NCBI GenBank assembly: GCA_021795795.1
Contig: JAJYPA010000035.1
Span: 1-32,643, forward strand
Length of the DNA stretch: 32,643 bases
Source: Pseudomonadota bacterium
Lineage (GTDB): Bacteria > Pseudomonadota > Gammaproteobacteria > Halothiobacillales > Halothiobacillaceae
Direction: 5' to 3'
Under the pieces are notes generated by a model. That model searched no databases. It was not told the origin of the DNA and saw nothing but the letters and a program-made list of their open reading frames with translations. Numbering within the stretch: the first letter of the stretch is position 1; each line of letters begins with the position of its first letter. Position numbers and translations under genes: made by a program. Below are positions 1 through 7,463 of the stretch, piece after piece.

Positions 1-599
1 GCGAACACCTTACTGCCAACCACTTTTTCCACGGGCACCGATTCGCCAGTGACCGGGGCCTGGTTCACGCTGGAACGGCCTTCAACCACCTCACCGTCAG
101 TCGCAAGGGACTCACCGGGAAGTACAATGAATAAATCTCCCACGCGGAGTTGTTCGACCGGGATACGTAATTCCTGATTATCCCGCCGCACCAGCGCAGT
201 TTTGGGAGCGAGGTCCATCAGGGCACGAATCGCGTTGCGTGCGCGCTCAGCGGTATAACCTTCCGCAGCTTCGGATATGGAATATAGAAACACCAGCATG
301 GCGGCTTCAGCCCACTGCCCCATCAATCCGGCAATAATCGCGGCGGTCGCCATCAGCAGCTCAATACCAATCTCGCGTTCCTTGACAAGATTTTCCAAGG
401 CTTCGCGGCCGAAGAAATAACCCCCGGTAACAACAGCAACCAGATAGAGGAAAGTTTGAAGTGGTAACGGCAGGCCAACATAGCCACCAATAAAGCCGAC
501 CAGCAGCAGTAGACCGGAGGTCACCGAAGTCACTACCTGTGGATTACGCCATGGGCTTGGCATCCGAACACCTTGCTGTGCGCAACTGGGACAAGCCAT
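1..599 (-). CDS. Heavy-metal P1B-type ATPase, N-terminal part (runs off window)
   Basis: This is the first ~199 residues of a metal-exporting P-type ATPase of the inner membrane; the rest lies left of position 1. The start ATG at 599-597 gives MACPSCAQQ, so a short CPSC metal-binding motif opens the protein with no full HMA domain. Hydrophobic helices follow, then the actuator region with the conserved TGES loop (in APVTGESVPV) close to the window edge. The phosphorylation site and the CPC/SPC membrane motif are not visible, so the metal (Zn, Cd, Co or another) cannot be assigned. The ATG shares one base with the stop of the upstream ArsR-family gene (TAATG), so the two are translationally coupled and probably one regulated unit. 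The family is certain; the subgroup is not. Confidence 0.88.
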   Translation of the reverse strand, partial: MACPSCAQQGVRMPSPWRNPQVVTSVTSGLLLLVGFIGGYVGLPLPLQTFLYLVAVVTGGYFFGREALENLVKEREIGIELLMATAAIIAGLMGQWAEAAMLVFLYSISEAAEGYTAERARNAIRALMDLAPKTALVRRDNQELRIPVEQLRVGDLFIVLPGESLATDGEVVEGRSSVNQAPVTGESVPVEKVVGSKVF

Positions 600-1000
600 T
601 ACACGCTCCCCTCTGCCAATTCAGGATTTTGAATACCCACGCGACACCGGCCATCTTCACGGAGGCACATACGCTCTCGGAAGCGCGCCAGATCTGCAGC
701 GAATATACCGTCGTTATCAGGCAATGTTTTCAGCATTTGGTAAAGAGGCTCCAGGAACAAAACTTCCTGCACCAATCGGTGATATACCCAGCGACCTTCC
801 TTCTCCGCCGTTAGCAGCCCGGCTTGTCTGATAATTTTGAGATGCCGGGAAAGTTTGTATTGTGGTTCCAGCAGGCTATCCACCAGTTCACACAAACAGG
901 TTTCTTCGCCTGTCATGGCGAGCAAACGCATGATGCGTACCCTCGTTGGATCTGCCAGAGATTGGAATATGTCTTGGGGTTGAATATTTATTAGATGCAT
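599..1000 (-). CDS. ArsR/SmtB-family metal-responsive repressor
   Basis: This is a 133-residue winged-helix repressor. The ArsR core is clear: SLADPTRVRIMRLL, then ETCLCELVD (Cys35 and Cys37, where ArsR proteins hold a metal-sensing CxC pair), then the recognition helix KLSRHLKIIRQAGLL and the wing EGRWVYHRL. Two further cysteines near the C-terminus (about 112 and 119) could complete a thiolate site. The ATG at 1000 is chosen over the upstream TTG at 1018, because the TTG lies inside an 18-bp palindrome that is probably the operator. No Shine-Dalgarno sequence precedes this ATG, and the -10 box places transcription start on the ATG itself, so the mRNA may be leaderless. The gene overlaps the downstream P1B ATPase by one base and presumably represses it until metal binds. 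The inducing metal is unknown. Confidence 0.88.
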   Translation of the reverse strand: MHLINIQPQDIFQSLADPTRVRIMRLLAMTGEETCLCELVDSLLEPQYKLSRHLKIIRQAGLLTAEKEGRWVYHRLVQEVLFLEPLYQMLKTLPDNDGIFAADLARFRERMCLREDGRCRVGIQNPELAEGSV

Positions 1001-1001
1001 T

Positions 1002-1035
1002 GTTGCACTATAGTGCAACTATTAATTATTTACAA
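1002..1035 (-). promoter_or_regulatory. Promoter and palindromic operator of the arsR-ATPase unit
   Basis: Read on the minus strand, TTGTAA (1035-1030) and TATAGT (1012-1007) are separated by exactly 17 bp, a good sigma-70 layout. The -10 box sits in a perfect 18-bp palindrome, GTTGCACTATAGTGCAAC (1002-1019), so a dimeric ArsR-family protein bound there would block RNA polymerase. The expected +1 falls on or next to the A of the ATG at 1000. Confidence 0.7.
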
Positions 1036-1043
1036 ACAAAATT

Positions 1044-1058
1044 CTGCTATCGTAGCAG
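1044..1058 (-). terminator. Possible weak terminator after the FTR1 gene
   Basis: On the minus strand CTGCTA-CGA-TAGCAG forms a 6-bp stem with a 3-nt loop, followed by AATTTTGTTT. It lies 57 bp past the FTR1 stop and just before the arsR promoter, where a terminator would insulate the two units. The stem is short and only half G/C, so it would be weak. Confidence 0.35.
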
Positions 1059-1114
1059 GATGAAATGGGTATCTTTACGATCAGCCCATTCCATCCCAAA
1101 GTTTGAGTTCGTAA

Positions 1115-3043
1115 TTATTGCTTTGCGGAGACCCGCGAAATCCAAAAAGTATAAGTGATACCACCCAGTGCTACTGCCACTAATAGCGCTTGGAGGACAA
1201 GTCCCTGCATATTGGGATAGATACCTAACAAATCCAGGCGCGGGAAATTAACTACATCAACAGGCAACTTCCCTGCCTCTTGCAACGCAGCCACGCCTTT
1301 TCCTGCAAAAATGATCGCCAGCACATAAAGCATACCGGAACTGACTCCAAAGAATAGTCGCAGCGGCAGGCGCACACCAAGCCGGAAAATCACCCATGCC
1401 AGCACGATGAGAAGCAGTGCACCCACACCGATACCAAACAAGACCATCTGGCTCCCTTCGGCACCTACCTGCGCCCACAGCGTTTCATAAAACAACACTG
1501 TCTCAAATACTTCCCGATAAACAGCAATGAATGACACCGCCGCCAACAACCATAGCGTACGACCATTTAAAGCACCGCGTATTTTACTTTCTATAAAATG
1601 CTTCCAATGTTGCACGTGCAATTTGTTCAACAACCAGAAACTCACATACAGCAGGATGACAGCAGCGAGCAAAGCCGTTACCCCCTCCGTTAACTCGCGA
1701 CTCGCGCCGCTGACATCAATCACGTATGAAGCTACAAACCAGGTCGCGATACCCAGTAACAATGCCCCTATCCAGCCCGCATGAATATAGGGCAAGGCAT
1801 CACGGCGACCGGTTTTAGTAAGAAAAGCAATAATAGCCGCCAGAATCAATATGGCTTCCAATCCTTCTCGAAGCAAAATCCCCATGGCACTCGCAAACCC
1901 GACCCCCGGAGAAATAGTAGTACCTTGCATGCGCTTATCCGCAATCACCAATAATGATTGCAGCTTGTCATGCTGGGTGACAACCAGTTGCAGTGCTGCA
2001 TTTTTCTTGATTAGATTACGATAGTTATACATACCTGCTTCGATAGTTGCCCTAAGCTTTGGATCTACAGCACCCAAACCAGCTTCAGCCAATTCGAATC
2101 CTTCAAGATACGCAGCCACTGCTATCTGGTATGCGCTTTGTGCATCACCGTGGCGGTAGTTTGCCAGACTCTCTTGAAGCTTTTCGATGCTGAACTGGAT
2201 CGGACTTGCTTTACCATTACCAACCACAGCAGGGTTTGCCCGCAGATAGGCAAGTACTTTCACACCATCTCCGTTCTGCTGCTGGCTCACGTCGTGCGGC
2301 GTTACCATAACCACCGCCCTAAGATCAGGAAACTGGTTCCTGTCTTTCCCTTGGTTCCATAACAATTGGCCTTGGCTTCGCTCAGTATCACTGGCTGAAA
2401 ACTGACTCACGTAAAATGCCAATGCCCAGCGCTGTTCATCTGTAAGCCGTTTAAATGAAGGCATTGCTGTCCCTTTAACACCCACACTAATCGTGTTGTA
2501 CAAGCCAAAAATGCTGCGCTGTGCCTGCCGCTCCCTATCGTGGAAGTCCGCCGGTTTCGGCTGTAATGTCATAGCCAGCGGCCCGTCACCTTTTCCTTGT
2601 GCTCCATGACAAGTAAAGCAGTTTTGTTGAAATAGCGCTGCGGCGGCGCGTAAGTCAGGTACATTTTTTGGACTAGTCGCCACAGCAAAATTATTTATGA
2701 TTGCCGTTTTTATCGCAGTGACTTTGACAGCAATTTTGTCACCGCTTTCTTTGCTATTCACCATTGCTTCCAGTGCATTTGCCTCGCTTTGTATAGCATT
2801 TTTTTCTGGATAGTCAGGCAAATTTAATATCATTAGGTTAATCTGCCTGGAAAATTCAACCTGTTCTTTGTATTCAGCCTGGTTGATGACTTTGTGATCT
2901 TTAACAGTCTTCTGGTAATCCACGCCAATATAGTCAAGCATCTGCACGATGCTTTGCGGCTGATCGTCAGCACGAACCACTCCGGTCAACAGCAAACTCA
3001 CCATCATGAAGAAAATGCTTAGTAAATTCCGATATATATTCAT
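1115..3043 (-). CDS. Cytochrome c-FTR1 family iron permease
   Basis: This 642-residue protein should be an inner-membrane iron uptake permease with a periplasmic haem domain. It starts with a Sec signal peptide (MNIYRNLLSIFFMMVSLLLT, cleavage likely after VRA near residue 25). A cytochrome c domain follows with CFTCH (Cys142, Cys145, His146) and a probable Met ligand in GTAMPSF (Met194). The C-terminal half has about seven membrane helices with the two FTR1 acidic motifs REGLEAILI and REVFETVLF, whose glutamates bind iron in the family. The ATG at 3043 is preferred over the upstream TTG because it begins the signal peptide. The ribosome site is poor. A Fur-like box lies 16-42 bp upstream, so iron repression is expected. 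The 5' part and promoter are duplicated at 10419-10950. Confidence 0.9.
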   Translation of the reverse strand: MNIYRNLLSIFFMMVSLLLTGVVRADDQPQSIVQMLDYIGVDYQKTVKDHKVINQAEYKEQVEFSRQINLMILNLPDYPEKNAIQSEANALEAMVNSKESGDKIAVKVTAIKTAIINNFAVATSPKNVPDLRAAAALFQQNCFTCHGAQGKGDGPLAMTLQPKPADFHDRERQAQRSIFGLYNTISVGVKGTAMPSFKRLTDEQRWALAFYVSQFSASDTERSQGQLLWNQGKDRNQFPDLRAVVMVTPHDVSQQQNGDGVKVLAYLRANPAVVGNGKASPIQFSIEKLQESLANYRHGDAQSAYQIAVAAYLEGFELAEAGLGAVDPKLRATIEAGMYNYRNLIKKNAALQLVVTQHDKLQSLLVIADKRMQGTTISPGVGFASAMGILLREGLEAILILAAIIAFLTKTGRRDALPYIHAGWIGALLLGIATWFVASYVIDVSGASRELTEGVTALLAAVILLYVSFWLLNKLHVQHWKHFIESKIRGALNGRTLWLLAAVSFIAVYREVFETVLFYETLWAQVGAEGSQMVLFGIGVGALLLIVLAWVIFRLGVRLPLRLFFGVSSGMLYVLAIIFAGKGVAALQEAGKLPVDVVNFPRLDLLGIYPNMQGLVLQALLVAVALGGITYTFWISRVSAKQ

Positions 3044-3196
3044 AGCACCGATACAAAACAATAATGATAATGGTTCTCATTATTGTCCATGGCAATCTAG
3101 TTTGTCAAACAATCTCTAAATTTACTTGTAGCCGAAAATTCAAATACTGCATGACCGAGTGGGAATTAAAAAGATATTGGAATGAGAAACGGATTG
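2665..3196. repeat. 532-bp direct repeat, copy 1 (FTR1 5' end, Fur box and upstream DNA)
   Basis: Positions 2665-3196 match 10419-10950 in the same orientation at a constant offset of 7754 with no indel that I can find, and roughly 95% identity by eye. The block holds the first ~126 codons of the FTR1 gene, its Fur box and ~150 bp of upstream DNA. Similarity stops abruptly on both sides. Confidence 0.9.
3059..3085 (-). promoter_or_regulatory. Fur box of the FTR1 gene
   Basis: CAATAATGA (3059-3067) and TCATTATTG (3077-3085) form a 9-bp inverted repeat, and the left part (ATAATGATAAT) follows the Fur consensus GATAATGATAATCATTATC closely; the right half of that consensus match is weaker. It lies directly upstream of an iron permease gene, which fits iron-dependent repression by Fur. 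Confidence 0.75.
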
Positions 3197-3271
3197 CACG
3201 CTGTTTAACAAGCTTGAGCTATGTATCAAACAACAATTGATGAGTTTTGCCGCAACCGTGATCAAACACTA

Positions 3272-3538
3272 TTACTCCATCGTCTGCGCGAAACGATAAC
3301 CGTTTTTTCCTACCCGCTTAGCTTCATACATTGCCGCATCCGCTCGCTCAATGAACATATCTTCATTGACTTGCTTGTCAGTAGTGGGTGTAGTGGTAGC
3401 AATGCCTATGCTACTGCCAATTGCGACATTACGCCCTTCCAGATTGAAGGGACGAGACAACTCACCCAGTATCTTATCAGCGAAACGCTCAATGTTATCC
3501 CTACCTGAAATATCGAACAATATGATAGTAAACTCTGC
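3272..3538 (-). pseudogene. GGDEF (diguanylate cyclase) C-terminal remnant
   Basis: About 88 residues of a GGDEF domain end at the TAA at 3272-3274. EFTIILFDISGRDN corresponds to the strand around the GGDEF signature, and SIGIATTT followed by ADAAMYEAKRVGKNGYRF is the usual domain end. In frame upstream there is GCA GCA GAG and then a TGA stop, so the signature glycines and everything before them are missing. The break lies between 3538 and the stop of the truncated CopB gene at 3552. It cannot make cyclic di-GMP and reads as debris brought in with the island. Confidence 0.8.
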
Positions 3539-3551
3539 TGCTCATACAGTT

Positions 3552-5376
3552 CTAGGCACGCTGGGTGATTTGTTGTTTGGCATCAATGCCTTGTTTGTCT
3601 TGCGCTACAGTCGCCTTAGTATCAGAACCCCTGGTTATGGTGAGCAAGCGTGCGTTAATCGCGACTATCACCGTGCTCGCAGCCATCAGCGCCGCGCCCA
3701 ATGCGGGAGATAGAATCACTCCCCAGCTATAGAGTGCGCCGGCTGCCAGCGGGATAGCGAACGCGTTATAGCCGGTAGCCCAGATGAGGTTCTGGATCAT
3801 CTTGCTATAGGTAGCCTTGGAAAGCTTGAGGAGAGCCACAACATCCAGCGGATTACTGCGCACCAGGATGACGTCTGCAGTTTCGACCGCAACATCGGAA
3901 CCCGCCCCAATGGCGATGCCCAAATCCGCCTGCGCCAGCGCGGGAGCGTCGTTCACACCATCACCGGTCATAGCCACTAATATGCCACGAGACTGAACTT
4001 CTTTGACTTTGGCCGCTTTATCCTGAGGCAGGACTTCAGCGAAATATTCATCCAGCCCGACCTGATCCGACACCCATTGAGCGACCTGTTTGTTGTCCCC
4101 GGTAAGCATCATGCACTTGATGCCCATCGCCCTGAGCGCAGCGATAGCCTGCTTTGATTCGGGCCGGATGATATCAGCCAGGGCAATCGCGCCTTTCAAC
4201 TGGCCATCGATCAGCACAAATACCACCGTTTTGCCTTGCGCTTTAAGTTCGTCTACGCGCTTGTTGTCCATCGCTATGTTCTGTTCGCGCAGGAAGCCCG
4301 GGCTCACCACCTTGACCTCCTTGCCCTCAACCCTGGCTTCTGCGCCTTTGCCAGCAATGCCTTTGAAATTTTCTATGGGCAATTTATTTTCATAAGATGA
4401 AGCAATTGCCTTGGCGATGGGGTGTTCGGAATTGGCTTCCACCGAGGCCGCATATTTATGTAGCGTATCTTCGTCGATGTCCTGTGCTAACAGCAGGGTA
4501 TCAGTCACACCAAAGCGGCCTTCGGTAAGCGTGCCGGTCTTGTCGAAAATAATCGCCTGTACTTTCCTGGCCTGTTCAAAAGCAGGGCGATTGCGTATCA
4601 GCAATCCATTGCTCGCGGCCAGTGCCGTGGAAACAGCGACGACCAGCGGGATGGCCAGCCCCAAGGCGTGCGGGCAGGTGATGACCATAACCGTCACCGC
4701 ACGCTCAATGGCAAAAGAGAGATCCTTGCCCATGATGCCCAGCCAGATAAAGAAAGTAATCGCACCGCCGCTCAGGGCAACGATGGTGAGCCACATCGCC
4801 GCCGTGTTGGCCAGATCCTGAGTCTTGGATTTGCTTTCCTGAGCCTGTTTGACCAGATCGATGACCTGCGACAGAAATGAATCCTTGCCAGTACCTTTAA
4901 CTGCGATGGTAAGTGAACCTTCGCCATTGATGGCGCCGCCAATAACCTTGTCATTCGCTTTTTTGGTGAGTGGCGTTGATTCCCCGGTGAGCATAGCTTC
5001 ATTCACTGCACTTTCGCCATTCACGATGACACCGTCGGCGGGTATCTTTTCGCCCGGCTTGATCAGTACCTGATCATCCACCGCCAGTTCGTCTAACGGC
5101 ACGTCCTTTACGCTGCCGTCCGGCATCAGTTTGTGGGCATCGGAAGGCATCAGTTTCGCCAATTCCTCCAGCGCCTTGGATGCGCCCATCACTGACTTCA
5201 TTTCTATCCAGTGCCCCAGCAACATGACGTCGACGAGGGTCGCCAGTTCCCAAAAGAAGACCATTCCGGTCAAGCCGAACACCACTGCACTGCTGTAAAC
5301 ATAAGCGGTGGTGATAGCAACCGCGACCAGCGTCATCATCCCGGGCTGGGCGGATTTAAGCTCTTCGAATAACCCT
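3552..5376 (-). pseudogene. copB: CopB-type copper/silver P1B ATPase, 5'-truncated by IS256-family element
   Basis: About 608 residues of a copper-exporting ATPase remain. The membrane motif is TCPHALGLAIP (CPH, about residue 239 of the open frame), which marks the P1B-3 or CopB class rather than CopA. TGES (about 135), DKTGT (283), MLTGDN and GDGVND are intact. The frame begins at LFEELKSAQPGMM, which in complete CopB proteins comes after the metal-binding N-terminus and the first two membrane helices, so those parts are lost. The only available start is a TTG inside the inverted repeat of the adjoining insertion sequence. Transport is unlikely without the first helices, although the cytoplasmic domains could still fold. 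The IS has no target duplication here, pointing to an IS-linked deletion rather than a simple insertion. Confidence 0.88.
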
Positions 5377-5405
5377 GAGGCTGTAAACAACTCTGTGTAA
5401 ACACC
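5377..5405. repeat. IS256-family left inverted repeat
   Basis: This is the 29-bp terminal repeat GAGGCTGTAAA...GTGTAAACACC. It overlaps the end of the transposase region and supplies the TTG from which the truncated CopB frame can open. Confidence 0.85.
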
Positions 5406-5409
5406 GTTT

Positions 5410-6618
5410 TTAAATATGCCCTTTCAGGCGGTCTTCAAAAGCAATCATAAACCGAGTCATGGCATGACGCCAATTTTGTATGGGCATGGTCCATTTTTTT
5501 GCGGCAGCCTGTATAGCTAAATAAATCACTTTCCGCACCGAGTCATCGGTGGGGAATACCTTGCGTTTTTTGATGGCATGACGAATCACGCTGTTGAGTG
5601 ACTCAATGGCATTGGTGGTATAAATTGCCTTGCGTATGTCATTCGGATAAGCAAAGAAGGTGTTGAGGTTGTGCCAGTGGCTACGCCATGATTTGCTGAT
5701 CTGTGGGTATTGTTCATCCCATTGTTCGGCAAATTTATCCAGTGCTTGCAGCCCGAGTTCTTCGGTGGTGGCTTGGTAAACTGTCTTCAGGTCAGTCGTT
5801 ACTGACTTGTAATCTTTCCATGAAACATACTTGAGTGAGTTACGCACCATATGCACAATACAGAGCTGGATTTGCGTTTGCGGGAATACGCTATTGATGG
5901 CATCTGGAAAGCCTTTTAAGCCATCTACGCAGGCGATCAGGATGTCCTGTACCCCACGGTTCTGCAATTCAGTCAGCACGCCCAGCCAGAACTTGGCACC
6001 TTCGTTCTCAGCGATCCACATCCCCAGCAATTCCTTATGCCCTTCCAGATTGATGCCTAGCGCCAGGAAGATGGCCTTGTTGATGACGCTGTTATCCTGG
6101 CGTACCTTGATGACGATGCAGTCCAGATAGACAATAGCGTAAATTGCATCCAGTGGACGGCTCTGCCACTCAACAACATGTTCCTTGACCGCATCAGTGA
6201 CCTTGGAAATGAGCACAGGTGAGACATCAGCGTCATACATCTCCTTGAAGGTGTCGGCAATTTCCCGTGTGGTCATGCCTTTGGCATAAAGGCTGAGTAT
6301 CTGATCATCCATCTGGGTGAGACGGGTTTGTTGCTTCTTGACGAGCTGAGGCTCGAAGCTGCCTTCGCGATCACGCGGGGTGGCGATCTCGACTTCGCCA
6401 TACTGGCTTTTTAAGGTCTTGGGGGAGTAACCATTACGCGCATTGCCTGTGGGCTTGGGTTGATGTTTGTCATAACCCAGATGCTCGCTTAATTCGGCAC
6501 TCAAGGTGGTTTCTATGGCTGTCTTGAGCAGCTGCTGCATTACCGTGCTCAGGTCTTGCTCGGTTTTGACGTGCTTGGACAATTCTGCCGTTAAGGCTTT
6601 TATTTGCGTTAAATCCAT
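5410..6618 (-). CDS. IS256-family (mutator-type) DDE transposase
   Basis: This 402-residue transposase cuts and pastes or copies its own element. The mutator-type catalytic acids are in place: Asp166 in YLDCIVIKVR, Asp232 in CVDGLKGFPDAI and Glu339 in TTNAIESLNS, and the CIVHMVRNS motif lies between. The N-terminus has the family's EHLGY and RNGYSPKTLK stretches. The ATG at 6618 is preferred over that at 6630, because AAAGGA lies a good distance before it and almost touches the upstream one. Length and motifs are normal, so the protein is probably active. Confidence 0.93.
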   Translation of the reverse strand: MDLTQIKALTAELSKHVKTEQDLSTVMQQLLKTAIETTLSAELSEHLGYDKHQPKPTGNARNGYSPKTLKSQYGEVEIATPRDREGSFEPQLVKKQQTRLTQMDDQILSLYAKGMTTREIADTFKEMYDADVSPVLISKVTDAVKEHVVEWQSRPLDAIYAIVYLDCIVIKVRQDNSVINKAIFLALGINLEGHKELLGMWIAENEGAKFWLGVLTELQNRGVQDILIACVDGLKGFPDAINSVFPQTQIQLCIVHMVRNSLKYVSWKDYKSVTTDLKTVYQATTEELGLQALDKFAEQWDEQYPQISKSWRSHWHNLNTFFAYPNDIRKAIYTTNAIESLNSVIRHAIKKRKVFPTDDSVRKVIYLAIQAAAKKWTMPIQNWRHAMTRFMIAFEDRLKGHI

Positions 6619-6665
6619 TGCTATACCCATCCTTTAATTTACCCCGCTAAGGGTAGTTAGAAATA

Positions 6666-6694
6666 GGTATTTACACAATCTGATTTACAGCCTC
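6666..6694. repeat. IS256-family right inverted repeat
   Basis: This is the 29-bp terminal repeat, reverse complement GAGGCTGTAAA...GTGTAAATACC, ending at CCTC (6691-6694). It matches the left repeat at 23 of 29 positions. Confidence 0.85.
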
Positions 6695-6711
6695 GCGTAG
6701 CCATTCAAAAT
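6684..6711 (+). promoter_or_regulatory. Possible IS-flank hybrid promoter for the CDF gene
   Basis: TTTACA (6684-6689) inside the right inverted repeat and CAAAAT (6706-6711) in the flanking DNA are 16 bp apart and point to the CDF gene, whose start follows 16 bp later. IS256 elements are known to form such hybrid promoters. The -10 is only a 4/6 match, so this is a weak call. Confidence 0.3.
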
Positions 6712-6727
6712 TTTAAAGGGATCAATC

Positions 6728-7411
6728 ATGGCCAGTTGCTGCGAAGATAAAAGTTGTGAGGTGAGTGTACTGAGGGAGAGTCATAGCCGTGTGCTGTGGA
6801 TCGTTTTATTCATCAATGCCGCGATGTTTGTTTTGGAAGGTGGGGCGGGTCTACTCGCTCATTCCACGTCGCTGCTTGCAGATGCCTTGGATATGTTGGG
6901 TGATGCGTTAGTGTATGGATTCAGCCTGTTTGTGCTCGCACGTTCCATACGCTGGCAGGCAGGTGCGGCGCTGGTGAAGGGCAGTTTCATGCTGCTATTG
7001 GGTCTAGGCGTGCTTGCTGAGGCAATGTACAAAATATTGCACCCAGTTATGCCTAGTGCAGAAATAATGGGCGTGGTGGGCGGAATCGCCCTAGTCGCAA
7101 ATCTGATTTGCTTCCTGTTACTGTTTCGTCATCGCGCAGACAACCTGAATATGTCTTCGACCTGGCTTTGTTCGAGAAATGACTTAATCGCCAACGTCGG
7201 CGTGCTAACCGCAGCAGGTGTAAGTTATATACTGACTTCCAGATGGCCCGACATTGTAGTCGGAGTCGTAATCGCTGGCCTTTTCCTGAGTTCAGCCTTC
7301 AATGTCATTCGGCAATCTGTCGGCGCACTGCTGACCCCCGTCATTGCTCGACCTCAAACAGGAAAGCCGATCCATATTCCCATACAAGACGAGCAATCCA
7401 AGAAGCGTTGA
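6728..7411 (+). CDS. Small CDF-like cation efflux transporter
   Basis: This 227-residue inner-membrane protein belongs to the short cation diffusion facilitators found with metal resistance genes. It begins with a Cys-rich stretch (MASCCEDKSCEV) that could bind metal. About six helices follow. SLLADALDMLGDAL carries the DxxxD-type acidic pair of the family, and CSRNDLIANVGVLTAA carries the matching site in the fifth helix, with Asn where many CDF proteins have Asp. There is no cytoplasmic C-terminal metal-sensing domain; the tail is short and basic. A good ribosome site, AAAGGG, precedes the ATG. It is the only clear plus-strand protein gene of the metal island and converges on the P1B-4 ATPase, which ends 52 bp away. 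Substrate unknown (Zn, Co, Cd or Ni are typical). Confidence 0.85.
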   Translation: MASCCEDKSCEVSVLRESHSRVLWIVLFINAAMFVLEGGAGLLAHSTSLLADALDMLGDALVYGFSLFVLARSIRWQAGAALVKGSFMLLLGLGVLAEAMYKILHPVMPSAEIMGVVGGIALVANLICFLLLFRHRADNLNMSSTWLCSRNDLIANVGVLTAAGVSYILTSRWPDIVVGVVIAGLFLSSAFNVIRQSVGALLTPVIARPQTGKPIHIPIQDEQSKKR

Positions 7412-7463
7412 GCGTTACAAAACGTTCAGCATCGTTTGTCTTACTCGCTTGTTGTGGCATGCG

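Larger units (their letters stand above)
5377..6694 (-). mobile_element. IS256-family insertion sequence, complete, 1318 bp
   Basis: The element has one transposase gene between inverted repeats that begin GAGGCTGTAAA and contain GTGTAAA, matching at 23 of 29 positions. The flanks are ATAACCCT at the left and GCGTAGCC at the right. They show no 8- or 9-bp target duplication, which this family normally makes. Confidence 0.9.

Noticed and set aside
538..546. CTGTGGATT as a possible Tn7 left tip
   Set aside because: It lies within the coding sequence of the leftmost ATPase, has no ATAAA before it and no TnsB-like repeats after it. The same holds for CTGTGGGTAT near 5701 inside the IS256-family transposase gene.
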